Source: Flavobacterium sp.
GTDB taxonomy: Bacteria > Bacteroidota > Bacteroidia > Flavobacteriales > Flavobacteriaceae
Direction of reading: 5' to 3'
NCBI GenBank assembly: GCA_027484725.1
Contig: JAIXSK010000012.1
Location: 1 to 64,000, forward strand
Length of the DNA stretch: 64,000 nt
The notes beneath the pieces are model-generated. The model searched no databases. It saw nothing but the letters and a program-made list of their open reading frames with translations, and was not told the origin of the DNA. Both the position numbers and the translations under genes were made by a program. Below, piece by piece: positions 1 through 7,033 of this stretch. Numbering within the stretch: position 1 is the stretch's first letter; each line of letters opens with the position of its first letter.

Positions 1-160
1 AAGTTTGTCCAGATTATTTTCCGAAAAGCTGCGAAATTTCCGCTAGGAAAATGCTTCAAAAATTGCCGACAAAGTTGAGCAAATTTCAACAGCGCGATTT
101 AAAAGTCAGATTGGCAATTGCGGAAGTTTGTCTTTTTGCGGCTCGTAAAATGCGCTGGCA
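1..160. other. No gene recognised; possible start of a third, non-coding or truncated cassette
   Basis: This stretch lies beyond the core-like box of the left attC-like site (GTTATC on the minus strand). No ORF above the track threshold is present on either strand. Unlike the two complete cassettes, the bases after the core do not carry the TCATGCTAAA string. It could be the first part of a further cassette cut by the window edge, or old flanking DNA. Confidence 0.3.
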
Positions 161-290
161 GATAACGTTTTGCGGCCATATCTCGTGGCGGAAAAGCGAG
201 CCGCGTACGCTCCGCTAAGATAGAATTTCTACGTGAAAAACAAACTTCCAGCTAAGAAAATCAAGCCATGAGTTATGACCGCGGTTATGC
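161..290 (-). repeat. attC-like site 1 (3' of the DUF4279-like cassette gene)
   Basis: On the minus strand it opens with GCATAAC, then CGCGGTCATA, and closes with TATGGCCGC followed by a GTTATC core. The inner arms pair with one mismatch, as the L boxes of attC sites do. The centre shares a conserved stretch with the other site, including a GCGGA/TCCGC mini-hairpin and GCTCCGCTAAGATAGA on the plus strand. Total length is about 130 bases, inside the known attC range. The core here ends GTTATC where the other site has GTTATGC, so this copy may be degenerate. Confidence 0.6.
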
Positions 291-674
291 GTTCGTGCTT
301 TTTGTATTCAGCGGCCAACAATCGATATTTAGATGTATTCCACTAACTCCAAGTCGTTTCATTTCCTGAGGATGAAATTCCATTGCGCATTGCTGATCAT
401 ACTCATATAGAAGCCAAAATAAAATATCATTTTTTGTAACTCCAATCTTTTCAAGATCGCCAAATTTAGGCTCTAAAATATCAAGAAACTTATTGATAAA
501 ATCAAAATAATCATCTTCATCTCGAGTTTCAACTTCGTATGTCCATATACTGTAAGGTTCACCAAATTTAAATTCTTTATCTATTTCTTTTGGTTTAAGA
601 TTTAATAATCTAGTAATCTTATTGTAAGTCTCGATTGTCCCGTCGGTACTTATATTTAAGTGATGATATTTCAT
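285..674 (-). CDS. Cassette-encoded DUF4279-like protein, 129 aa
   Basis: A small soluble protein with no signal peptide or membrane segment. Its pattern resembles the DUF4279 family: a short beta strand, a helix with LLNLKP near residues 23-28, a conserved W (SIWTYEVET, around residue 44), and a helix ending LDILEPKFGDL. DUF4279 proteins have no established biochemical role and occur widely in mobile contexts. The gene is visibly more A+T-rich than its neighbours. Its TAA stop lies inside the GCATAAC box of the adjoining attC-like site. The cassette begins at the core near 701-707, about 30 bases upstream of the ATG. Family assignment is moderate; function is unknown. Confidence 0.65.
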   Translation of the reverse strand: MKYHHLNISTDGTIETYNKITRLLNLKPKEIDKEFKFGEPYSIWTYEVETRDEDDYFDFINKFLDILEPKFGDLEKIGVTKNDILFWLLYEYDQQCAMEFHPQEMKRLGVSGIHLNIDCWPLNTKSTNA

Positions 675-700
675 TATTCAGTTTCGTGTTTTAGCATGAC

Positions 701-833
701 GCATAACGTGTTGCGCATAGGCGAACGTTGCGGAACAGCGAGCAGCGTATGCTCCGCTAAGATAGATTTTTTACGTGAAAATTAAACAAAAAGTTAACGA
801 AATCCAGCAATGGCGCTTCATGCGCGGTTATGC
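701..833 (-). repeat. attC-like site 2 (3' of the TPR/TonB-C-like cassette gene)
   Basis: The outer boxes GCATAAC (701-707 and, inverted, 827-833) are perfect inverted repeats. The inner arms TGCGCAT and ATGCGCG pair over six bases. The order is therefore R-L...L-R as in integron attC sites. The centre is closely similar to site 1, including GCTCCGCTAAGATAGA. It begins 8 bases after the stop of the upstream cassette gene, and its minus-strand GTTATGC core opens the next cassette. The core departs from the classical GTTRRRY at one position. Confidence 0.65.
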
Positions 834-840
834 AGCGTGG

Positions 841-1515
841 TTATTGTCCGAAATCGACGGGAAGCATAAATGTATTTTCCCATTCAACTACTTTTCCTTT
901 ATGCATAGCCGGTGTATATGTTACTGTGTTCGTAAAAATTTGTAAAAGTTTCATTTCAATTGGCTTTCGGTATTCAGCAGGCGCATCAAATCTAATTATT
1001 TTGCCATCAAATTTTCCATTCCTATTAACATGAAATTCAATAAATGCTTTTCCTTTTGTTCTCTTTAGCACTTCAGCATTTCTAATTTCTTTTAAAAGAA
1101 CTTCTAAATACTTTTTATTCAAATTATTCTCGACAAATAATGGAATAGCTTCACCTTTATAGATAAAGTTTGGTTTTTGATCAACATCTTTTATAGACAT
1201 GATAATATATTTCTCATTACCACTACAATATTGCTTCAGAAGTTTAATTGATTCACGGTTTTTTAAAGTATAACTTTTAAATAAATGCTCGCAAGCATTT
1301 TCATTTTCTCCAATATTTAATTCACTTGCAGCAAGATTAAACCAAGCTTTTTTATTTACAGAATCTAGCTCGGTAACATTTAAGTAAATCTTTTTAGCAG
1401 TTTCAAAATCACTTTTCAAATATGCTTCATCGCCAGAAATAAGTAATTTATCAATGTCAGAATTTTGTGAATAAATTATCGGTGAAAAAAGCAAAATAAG
1501 AATAAAATATTTCAT
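841..1515 (-). CDS. Cassette-encoded secreted TPR / TonB C-terminal-like protein, 224 aa
   Basis: The N-terminus (MKYFILILLFSPIIYSQ) is a signal peptide. Residues about 20-90 look like tetratricopeptide helices (GDEAYLKSDFETAKKIYL, KKAWFNLAASELNIGENE). Residues about 135-224 resemble a TonB C-terminal-like domain: a helix, then strands FIEFHVNRNGKFDG and a final TYTPAMHKGKVVEWE segment, which is common in Bacteroidota periplasmic proteins. It probably acts in the periplasm or on the outer envelope; no enzyme motif is seen. It is the first cassette after the recombinase, is A+T-rich, and is followed after 8 bases by attC-like site 2. Its cassette start motif matches that of the next cassette. 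Confidence 0.7.
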   Translation of the reverse strand: MKYFILILLFSPIIYSQNSDIDKLLISGDEAYLKSDFETAKKIYLNVTELDSVNKKAWFNLAASELNIGENENACEHLFKSYTLKNRESIKLLKQYCSGNEKYIIMSIKDVDQKPNFIYKGEAIPLFVENNLNKKYLEVLLKEIRNAEVLKRTKGKAFIEFHVNRNGKFDGKIIRFDAPAEYRKPIEMKLLQIFTNTVTYTPAMHKGKVVEWENTFMLPVDFGQ

Positions 1516-1537
1516 TAGGTTATTTGTTTAGCATGAT

Positions 1538-1634
1538 GCATAACTCTCATATATCTCTCAAAAAATCCTCTAAAGAATGACCAATGAAAGAGATATGCCT
1601 GATTTTTGTGATTGAAATACGAATATAGAAAAAA
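1538..1634 (-). other. Candidate attI (primary recombination site) with a GTTATGC core
   Basis: This gap separates the recombinase stop from the first cassette. On the minus strand the GTTATGC core (1544-1538) is followed by ATCATGCTAAA, matching the start of the second cassette. Upstream lie imperfect inverted arms around CATATCTC and GAGAGATATATG. No second core-containing long palindrome of attC type is present, as expected for attI. A clear cassette promoter was not found; TATATTCG near 1616-1623 is a one-mismatch -7 box. Confidence 0.45.
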
Positions 1635-2675
1635 TTATAAGTCGTCAAACGGGCTTTTGATAGATTGTATACTCAAGGTGCTCACATGGGTGTAAATTTC
1701 AGTGGTTTTGCTGCTTTTATGCCCTAATATTTCCTGAATGTAGCGCAGGTCGGTACCATTTTCTAGCAAATGAGTTGCATAACTGTGTCTAAGCCAGTGC
1801 AAGGTTATGGGTTTTTGTATGCCGGTTTTGCGCACCGCTTCTTTGAGTACGTGTTGCAGGCTTTTAGCGGCATATTGTTGGCCGGGTCTCGCCGATTCAA
1901 ACAGCCAAACTTTGGGTTTGTAGCCGGTATAATATTGTCTGAGCATTTCTAAAATATTGGGCGAAAGCGGAACAATTCTGTCCTTTTTACCTTTGGCTTG
2001 CCGAATCACAACAACATTGCGGTCTGACTGAATATCAGCAGGTTTTAGACCAATGAGTTCACTACAGCGTAGGCCGCAGCTATACACCATGCAAAGCATG
2101 ACTTTATGTTTAAAATTCACATGTGCATTCAGAATCATTTTTACTTCTGTCTTACTGAGCACATTGGGCAAAAGTTTTTGGCGTTTGGGCCGATGAACCA
2201 GTTCAACATCCAGTTTGCGTTGTTGAATTTGTGCAAAATAAAGTTTCACTGCATTTACAATTTGGTTTTGGAATGAGGCCGATCGTTTTTTTTCTAAAAT
2301 ATACTCATTGTTAAACCGAATCAAATCGTCTATATCAATTTCATCAACGGTTTTATGCTTAAAAAAGTCCAGAAAGCAAATCAGAGCGTCGGTATAAGTT
2401 TTGACCGTGTTTTCGCTGTAACGGCGCGATTGCAGCCAAAGTTTAAACCGGGCCACTTGTTGCACAATTGATATATCGGGGGTTTTATCTATTTTCGGAG
2501 CCAGATGCAAAATGGCTCGGTTACGGGTAGTGTCGGGCACATGCCAACTGCGGTGGGTTTTGCTCCAACGGGCGTCGGCAAAAGTTCTAATCCATAGAGT
2601 GGTATCAAAGTCTTGAGTTGTTACCAAGATTCTAAATTCGGCGCGATGCACCAGTGGGCGGGCGTTCCATTTCAT
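1635..2675 (-). CDS. Tyrosine recombinase (XerC/D-like integrase), 346 aa
   Basis: The full catalytic set is visible: Arg203 (CGLRCSEL), Lys in AKGKKDR (228-231), His293 and Arg296 (HWLRHS), His319 (LGHK) and nucleophile Tyr328 (IYTHVS). Residues 70-160 form a SAM-like core-binding domain. The first 60 residues carry a W-S-K-T...W-H-V-P module seen in many Bacteroidota recombinases. From the catalytic Lys to His293 there are about 63 residues, close to XerD (72) and well short of IntI1 (106), so the IntI-specific insert is absent. It sits directly upstream of an attI-like site and two attC-like cassettes, on the same strand. It is very likely active as a recombinase; its substrate is inference. 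Confidence 0.9.
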   Translation of the reverse strand: MKWNARPLVHRAEFRILVTTQDFDTTLWIRTFADARWSKTHRSWHVPDTTRNRAILHLAPKIDKTPDISIVQQVARFKLWLQSRRYSENTVKTYTDALICFLDFFKHKTVDEIDIDDLIRFNNEYILEKKRSASFQNQIVNAVKLYFAQIQQRKLDVELVHRPKRQKLLPNVLSKTEVKMILNAHVNFKHKVMLCMVYSCGLRCSELIGLKPADIQSDRNVVVIRQAKGKKDRIVPLSPNILEMLRQYYTGYKPKVWLFESARPGQQYAAKSLQHVLKEAVRKTGIQKPITLHWLRHSYATHLLENGTDLRYIQEILGHKSSKTTEIYTHVSTLSIQSIKSPFDDL

Positions 2676-2862
2676 GGCGTTTAAAAAGATTAGGCGTATA
2701 CAGTTGTAAAAATAAAAATTTAATCTTCATGATGCCTATTTTTATTTTCAAAAGCCAACCATAAAAAAATGCTTACAATTTCTATTGAGTTCTGCCAAGT
2801 CTCAAGGCGCAGCCGCATCTTTAGCGCAGCGTTTCTCAAGGCGCAGCCGTGTCTTATAAGTA

Positions 2863-2964
2863 GGGCGTGCCACCGGCTCCGCTGCACTGCGCCGCTGTCG
2901 GGCTGTTCGCTTTTAGTCCTCGCTCGTGCCTCGCTGTGGGCTAACCGCTGCCATCCCTCACGCA
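2863..2964 (+). repeat. Interspersed element A, copy 1
   Basis: About 100 bases starting GGGCGTGCC and ending ACCGCTGCCATCCCTCACGC. Copy 2 at 6775-6897 is nearly identical except near its 3' end. The element is much richer in G+C than the genes around it. It shares both ends (GGGCGTGCC... and ...CCGCT...CACGC) with element B, so A and B look like versions of one modular family. Confidence 0.75.
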
Positions 2965-3036
2965 AGCGTAGCCGTATCTTTTTTTTAAGATAGAATTCTA
3001 AAGCTAAAATCTGAGTAACTGGCTTCTGACAGAGCC

Positions 3037-3102
3037 GCCCGCGTGAGCGGTTGCAGCTAAGTGCCGCGCACTGCGAAAAACGCGACCCGCAGGGGCACGC
3101 CC
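3037..3102 (-). repeat. Interspersed element B, copy 1
   Basis: About 65 bases. On the minus strand it runs from GGGCGTGCCCCTGCGGGTCG to AACCGCTCACGC (here GCAACCGCTCACGC). Near-identical copies lie at 13171-13235 and 38141-38202, always in the same orientation on the plus strand. Confidence 0.75.
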
Positions 3103-3164
3103 AAGTGATTAATGATTGAAGAATGTTGATTGTTGATTTTTGAACTGAAGAGAAAATAATATTA

Positions 3165-3219
3165 ATTACGAATTACGAATTGCGAATTACGAATTACGAA
3201 TTGCGAATTACGAATTACG
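3165..3219. repeat. 7-bp tandem repeat GAATTAC/GAATTGC
   Basis: Seven to eight consecutive copies of GAATTAC, with every third copy reading GAATTGC in part of the array. It lies in the gap before pyrD. A single AATTACGAATTA remnant recurs at about 6962-6974, upstream of guaB. Confidence 0.8.
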
Positions 3220-3383
3220 TTTCAAACTAAACTTCTTAAACTGTTAAACTTTGATCAACTTTCTCAAACCATCCCTTTTGTCTTAAAGCGCAGCCGTGTC
3301 TATAGTGCAACGTGTCTCAAGCCGCAACGCACCATTTGCCATATTCAGCTTTGTGCCTTACCTTTGCTGCACAACAACACAAC

Positions 3384-4406
3384 ATGTACAAACAACTCAT
3401 TCGTCCGATTCTTTTTGGGTTTGACCCTGAAAAAGTTCATCATTTTACCTTTTCGGCTTTGCGTTTTGCGGGCCAAATACCTGGCGTGAAAAGTCTGCTC
3501 AAAAGTATTTATGAAGTATCCGATGCGCGGCTGGAGCGCGAAGTTTTTGGGCTCAAGTTTAAAAATCCGGTGGGTTTAGCGGCTGGTTTTGACAAAGATG
3601 CTTTGCTGTACCACGAATTATCCTGCTTGGGTTTTGGCTTTATCGAAGTGGGCACGCTCACACCCAAACCGCAAGACGGAAACCCTAAAAAGCGCTTGTT
3701 TCGTTTGCTAGAAGATTCTGCCATCATTAACCGCATGGGCTTTAACAACCAAGGTGTGGATGCGGCGGCCTTGCGTTTGCAAAAAAACAAAGGGGTGCTT
3801 GTGGGCGGCAACATCGGCAAAAACAAAAACACGCCCAATGAGTCGGCTACCGATGATTATGTATACAGTTTTCAAGCCTTGTACAGCGTAGTTGACTATT
3901 TTGTGGTCAATGTGAGTTCGCCCAATACGCCCAACTTACGCGCTTTGCAAGACAAAGAACCGCTCACGGCTTTGCTGCAAACCTTGCAAGATTTAAACCG
4001 AGCACAGGTAAAACCCAAACCCATCTTACTCAAAATAGCGCCTGATTTAACCAACGAACAATTACTCGATATTATTGATATTGTCAAAACCACCCAAATT
4101 GCGGGTGTAATTGCCACCAATACTACCTTATCGCGCGACGGATTGCAATCAGTGCATCAATCTGAAACCGGAGGCTTGTCGGGCAAACCACTTACAGCGC
4201 GCGCTACCGAAGTCATTCGTTTTTTGGCCCAAAACAGTGGCGGTGCTTTCCCGATTATAGGAGTAGGCGGGATACATTCGGCACAAGATGCGCTCGATAA
4301 GCTCGAAGCCGGCGCCAGTTTGGTACAGTTATACACCGGATTTATCTATGAAGGCCCGGGGCTGGTCAAACAAATCAATCAGGCTATTTTAGAAAAAATA
4401 GGGTAA
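3384..4406 (+). CDS. pyrD: Dihydroorotate dehydrogenase (quinone), class 2, 340 aa
   Basis: Oxidises dihydroorotate to orotate with FMN and passes electrons to the quinone pool, step four of pyrimidine synthesis, at the membrane. The N-terminal helix ([19 protein letters not shown]) is the quinone-tunnel segment of class 2 enzymes. The barrel shows [27 protein letters not shown] with the catalytic Ser, and a phosphate-binding [10 protein letters not shown] near the end. The ORF track begins at 3312, but the first 24 codons come from repeat DNA and the conserved start MYKQLIRP is at 3384; 340 residues is usual for the family. The 3' end overlaps the convergent DUF3307 gene by 18 bases. Confidence 0.95.
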   Translation: MYKQLIRPILFGFDPEKVHHFTFSALRFAGQIPGVKSLLKSIYEVSDARLEREVFGLKFKNPVGLAAGFDKDALLYHELSCLGFGFIEVGTLTPKPQDGNPKKRLFRLLEDSAIINRMGFNNQGVDAAALRLQKNKGVLVGGNIGKNKNTPNESATDDYVYSFQALYSVVDYFVVNVSSPNTPNLRALQDKEPLTALLQTLQDLNRAQVKPKPILLKIAPDLTNEQLLDIIDIVKTTQIAGVIATNTTLSRDGLQSVHQSETGGLSGKPLTARATEVIRFLAQNSGGAFPIIGVGGIHSAQDALDKLEAGASLVQLYTGFIYEGPGLVKQINQAILEKIG

Positions 4407-5117
4407 GCAGCACAAGGTTAGATAACCCACGGCAATAGCAAAACCAAAACTGATGAGTGTTCCGATGAGCACGTATTCGGTGAGGCGTCGGTCTTTGGCT
4501 TGCGTTAAATCGCCAAATCGAAAGATAGACTTAGCCGCCATCAAAAAACCAATCGAGGCAAAGTTTCCGCCTACTACAAAAAAATACACGAACAAGCGTT
4601 CAAGCATGCCGATGTATTTACCTGCATTTTGCAAATCGGTTGGTTCATCAGACGGGTTGGTTTTGTTGGGTTCGGTGGGTGTCCAAATAGAGATGATGTT
4701 TTTAATGATGATGGATGCCGGTGTGGTTAAGAACAAAACTCCTGAGGCATACAGCCACAAACGTTGGTCTATCACATACAAACGAAGGTCAATTTTTTGA
4801 TACAACAGCACAATGAAGAGTATAGAAATCAAGTGCAGTAGCTGATCGCCCAAAAGCCAATACCGCGCTGTGTTGGTTTTTTGAAAGTACAGTTTGAGTA
4901 AATCAATGAGTCCGTGTAACAAGGCCAACAGCATTGCATAACCTGCAAAATGCCACGACCATGAAAACAGCCAAGCGAGCAAACCGTGCAAGGCTAGGTG
5001 CGCGTATAAATAAACACTTTTGTGTTTTTTCTGCATTTTATCGGCTACCCAAGCATTGGGTTGTAGTACAAAATCGCCCAGTAAATGAGCCAGTAAAAGT
5101 TGAGCAAATAAAATCAT
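4389..5117 (-). CDS. DUF3307 family membrane protein, 242 aa
   Basis: A polytopic inner-membrane protein with about six hydrophobic segments. The N-terminus ([21 protein letters not shown]) carries the conserved H..GDF..Q motif of DUF3307, and a second conserved stretch reads [11 protein letters not shown]. The role of the family is not established. The gene starts within the stop of the SatD-like gene (ATGA overlap, 5114-5117), so the two are translationally coupled. This SatD/DUF3307 pairing is, to my knowledge, common in Bacteroidota. The 3' end overlaps pyrD by 18 bases on the opposite strand. Confidence 0.85.
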   Translation of the reverse strand: MILFAQLLLAHLLGDFVLQPNAWVADKMQKKHKSVYLYAHLALHGLLAWLFSWSWHFAGYAMLLALLHGLIDLLKLYFQKTNTARYWLLGDQLLHLISILFIVLLYQKIDLRLYVIDQRLWLYASGVLFLTTPASIIIKNIISIWTPTEPNKTNPSDEPTDLQNAGKYIGMLERLFVYFFVVGGNFASIGFLMAAKSIFRFGDLTQAKDRRLTEYVLIGTLISFGFAIAVGYLTLCCLPYFF

Positions 5118-5725
5118 AGCACAATGTTTTGAAGGCGGTTGCGGTAATATAAGTCAAGTTCGAGCAAAAGATCAAATTCGGCGCGTTTGCGTCGGCGGCT
5201 CACGGCGGCTTGACTAATGCCGAGTTTTTGCCCGATTTCTTCTTGTGAAAATTTTGGGTTCTCTAAAGCGGCTACTACATATTCGGCGGGTTGCGCAAGC
5301 CAGTGATTCATAAAGGTCAGCCCCAGACGCAGCATCAGGTTGAGTTCAGTGTCAAAAGCAACGTTTCCGGTGTGTATTGCCAGAGTTAGTTTTTGCTTTT
5401 TGAGCGTTTCAAACAAATCGCCCGAGCGCACAAAAGCGCTGCCATTGCTTTCAGAAATTTTATCGGCGGCGAAGTTTTTTTCGCCCAATCCAATACTCAT
5501 GCGCGCGTCGAGTTTGCGTGTTTTTAAATAAGCTTTAATCAGAAAAGCGGTGTGCAAAGCTTCTTCAGGCTTATTGACTTCGAGTTGAAACTGATCCCCG
5601 CGGTAAATTTCCCATTGGGCAGGCGACTGTCCGTATTTGCTGAGTATTTTTTTTAATCCGTCCAGCCAATCCGTGTTGGATGGTTGGCGCGAATTGATCA
5701 TATCTCCGGTAATAATGGCTATCAT
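5114..5725 (-). CDS. SatD-like protein with C-terminal helix-turn-helix, 203 aa
   Basis: The N-terminal half (IAIITGDMINSR, then IYRGDQFQLEV and ARMSIGLGEK) resembles the SatD family, whose fold recalls nucleotide-cyclase-like domains. The C-terminus (FSQEEIGQKLGISQAAVSRRRKRA) is a clear helix-turn-helix. A regulatory role is therefore likely, though ligand and targets are unknown. The track starts at 5776, but the family start MIAIITGDM is at 5725; the extra 17 residues are A+T-rich leader. It overlaps the DUF3307 gene by 4 bases, forming a two-gene operon. Confidence 0.75.
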   Translation of the reverse strand: MIAIITGDMINSRQPSNTDWLDGLKKILSKYGQSPAQWEIYRGDQFQLEVNKPEEALHTAFLIKAYLKTRKLDARMSIGLGEKNFAADKISESNGSAFVRSGDLFETLKKQKLTLAIHTGNVAFDTELNLMLRLGLTFMNHWLAQPAEYVVAALENPKFSQEEIGQKLGISQAAVSRRRKRAEFDLLLELDLYYRNRLQNIVL

Positions 5726-5885
5726 AACAAATTGAATTACACCGCTAAAGTATAAAATAATTTTAATTATTACCATTTTGTGTAATATTTTAATTTATAA
5801 CCTTTTTATAGCATATTCTAAAATATACCACAAATACATCATAAAATAAGACTTGAAAACGATTTCGTAGCCCAAAATTCTTTAT

Positions 5886-5893
5886 TATATTTG
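5886..5893 (+). promoter_or_regulatory. -7 box TATATTTG upstream of the HMG-CoA lyase gene
   Basis: A perfect match to the Bacteroidota TAnnTTTG element. It ends 7 bases before the ATG at 5901, so transcription would begin at or next to the start codon. A weak -33 candidate (ATTTCG) lies about 19 bases upstream. Confidence 0.6.
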
Positions 5894-5900
5894 GCGCTCT

Positions 5901-6764
5901 ATGAACAAGCTCAAAATCATCGAATGTCCGCGCGATGCCATGCAAGGCATCAAACCGTTTATTCCCACACAGCGCAAGATTGCTTACATACAATCGTTGT
6001 TGCGGGTGGGTTTTGATACGATTGATTTTGGCAGTTTTGTTTCGCCCAAAGCCATTCCGCAAATGCAAGATACCGCTGAGGTACTCGCGGGGCTTGATTT
6101 ATCACAAACCACCAGCAAACTCTTGGCGATTATTGCCAATACACAAGGAGCGGTTTCGGCAGCTGAGCACTCAGAGATTCAGTATTTGGGTTTTCCGTTC
6201 TCAATTTCTGAGAACTTTCAGATGCGCAATACACATAAAACCATTGCCGAATCATTGATTACGTTACAAGAAATCTTAGACATCGCTTCGGCCAAAAACA
6301 AAGAAGTCGTGGCCTATTTGTCTATGGGTTTTGGCAATCCGTATGGCGACCCGTGGAATGTTGAAATCGTAGGCGAGTGGACCGAAAAACTCGCGCAAAT
6401 GGGTGTGCGCATCTTGTCATTGTCTGACACCATTGGAAGCTCAACGCCCGAGGTAATCAGCTATTTGTTCTCAAACTTGATTCCGAAATATCCTGAAGTA
6501 GAATTTGGCGCACATTTGCACACCACCCCCGATAGTTGGTATGAAAAAGTACACGCGGCTTATCAGGCAGGTTGCACGCGTTATGATGGCGCCATCAAAG
6601 GATTTGGCGGTTGCCCGATGGCCAAAGACGATTTAACCGGCAACATGCCCACCGAAAAATTGCTCTCGTATTTTACGGCACAAAAAGCCCCAACCGGACT
6701 CAATCCAACCTCATTTGAAAGCAGCTACAACGAGGCTTTAAAGCTGTTTGGAGAATTTCATTAA
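5901..6764 (+). CDS. Hydroxymethylglutaryl-CoA lyase family protein, 287 aa
   Basis: A DRE-TIM metallolyase barrel. The opening IIECPRDAMQG carries the Arg-Asp pair that contacts substrate and metal. LSDTIGSSTPE follows, then EFGAHLHTTPDSW with the metal-binding His-x-His, and KGFGGCPMAKDDLTGN with the catalytic Cys loop and the late Asn ligand. The family cleaves HMG-CoA to acetyl-CoA and acetoacetate in leucine breakdown. At 287 residues it is full length. No leucine-degradation genes adjoin it, so the exact substrate is inferred from family alone. A promoter box 7 bases upstream suggests a leaderless or near-leaderless transcript. Confidence 0.85.
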   Translation: MNKLKIIECPRDAMQGIKPFIPTQRKIAYIQSLLRVGFDTIDFGSFVSPKAIPQMQDTAEVLAGLDLSQTTSKLLAIIANTQGAVSAAEHSEIQYLGFPFSISENFQMRNTHKTIAESLITLQEILDIASAKNKEVVAYLSMGFGNPYGDPWNVEIVGEWTEKLAQMGVRILSLSDTIGSSTPEVISYLFSNLIPKYPEVEFGAHLHTTPDSWYEKVHAAYQAGCTRYDGAIKGFGGCPMAKDDLTGNMPTEKLLSYFTAQKAPTGLNPTSFESSYNEALKLFGEFH

Positions 6765-6774
6765 ACTATTTTTA

Positions 6775-6897
6775 GGGCGTGCCACCGGCTCCGTTGCACT
6801 GCGCCGCTGTCAGGCTGTTCGCTCCTAGTCCTCGCTCGTGCCTCGCTGTGGGCTATCCGCTGCCACCTGCCTGCCGGCAGGCAGGTCCTTCACGCAA
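6775..6897 (+). repeat. Interspersed element A, copy 2, with a 22-bp perfect palindrome
   Basis: Begins GGGCGTGCCACCGGCTCCG as copy 1 does and ends CACGCAA. Near the 3' end it carries a 22-base perfect palindrome whose left arm is ACCTGCCTGCC (6865-6886); copy 1 lacks it. A partial version (CTGCCGGCAGGCAGGT, then CCTCACGCAAA) recurs at 38043-38067. Confidence 0.75.
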
Positions 6898-7033
6898 ACG
6901 AAAGATTAGTGATTGAAGATTAACGATTGTTGATTTTTGAAATGGAAGAGAAAATGAATATGAATTACGAATTAGGTTTCAAACTAAACTTCCTTATAAA
7001 CTTTTTCAACTTTCTCAAACAATCCCTTTTGTC

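Larger units (their letters stand above)
1..2675 (-). mobile_element. Integron-like module: tyrosine recombinase, attI-like region, two cassettes with attC-like sites (left end beyond the window)
   Basis: Read on the minus strand the order is recombinase (2675-1635), a 90-base spacer with a GTTATGC core, cassette 1 (TPR/TonB-C-like gene), an attC-like site, cassette 2 (DUF4279-like gene), and a second attC-like site. Both sites are about 130 bases, end in near-identical inverted core boxes (GCATAAC / GTTATGC) and share a conserved centre. Both cassettes start with GTTATGC, one base, then TCATGCTAAA shortly before the start codon. Each gene has its attC-like site at its 3' end, as in integron cassettes. 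The recombinase points the same way as the cassettes (inverted arrangement) and lacks the IntI-specific insertion. The integron interpretation is inference from this architecture. Confidence 0.6.
2676..3383. repeat. Repeat-filled intergenic region without genes
   Basis: This gap between the integrase and pyrD holds, in order, short GCGCAGCC-type repeats (2799-2853), interspersed element A copy 1 (2863-2964), element B copy 1 (3037-3102), a 7-bp tandem repeat (about 3165-3219), and more short repeats (3270-3333). The ORFs called here (2720..2965, 2769..2993) are translations of the repeats. No RNA gene was recognised. Confidence 0.75.

Noticed and set aside
1635-2675. Classical integron integrase IntI
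   Set aside because: The stretch between the catalytic Lys and the HxxR box is about 63 residues, too short to hold the IntI-specific segment. It is therefore listed as an XerC/D-like recombinase, with the integron link as a hypothesis.
1635-2675. Prophage or conjugative element linked to the integrase
   Set aside because: No phage structural, relaxase or mobilisation gene and no tRNA attachment site occurs on either side.
2720-2993. Overlapping ORFs on both strands (81 and 74 aa)
   Set aside because: They are translations of interspersed element A and the short repeats, with Arg/Ala/Cys-rich content and no conserved start.
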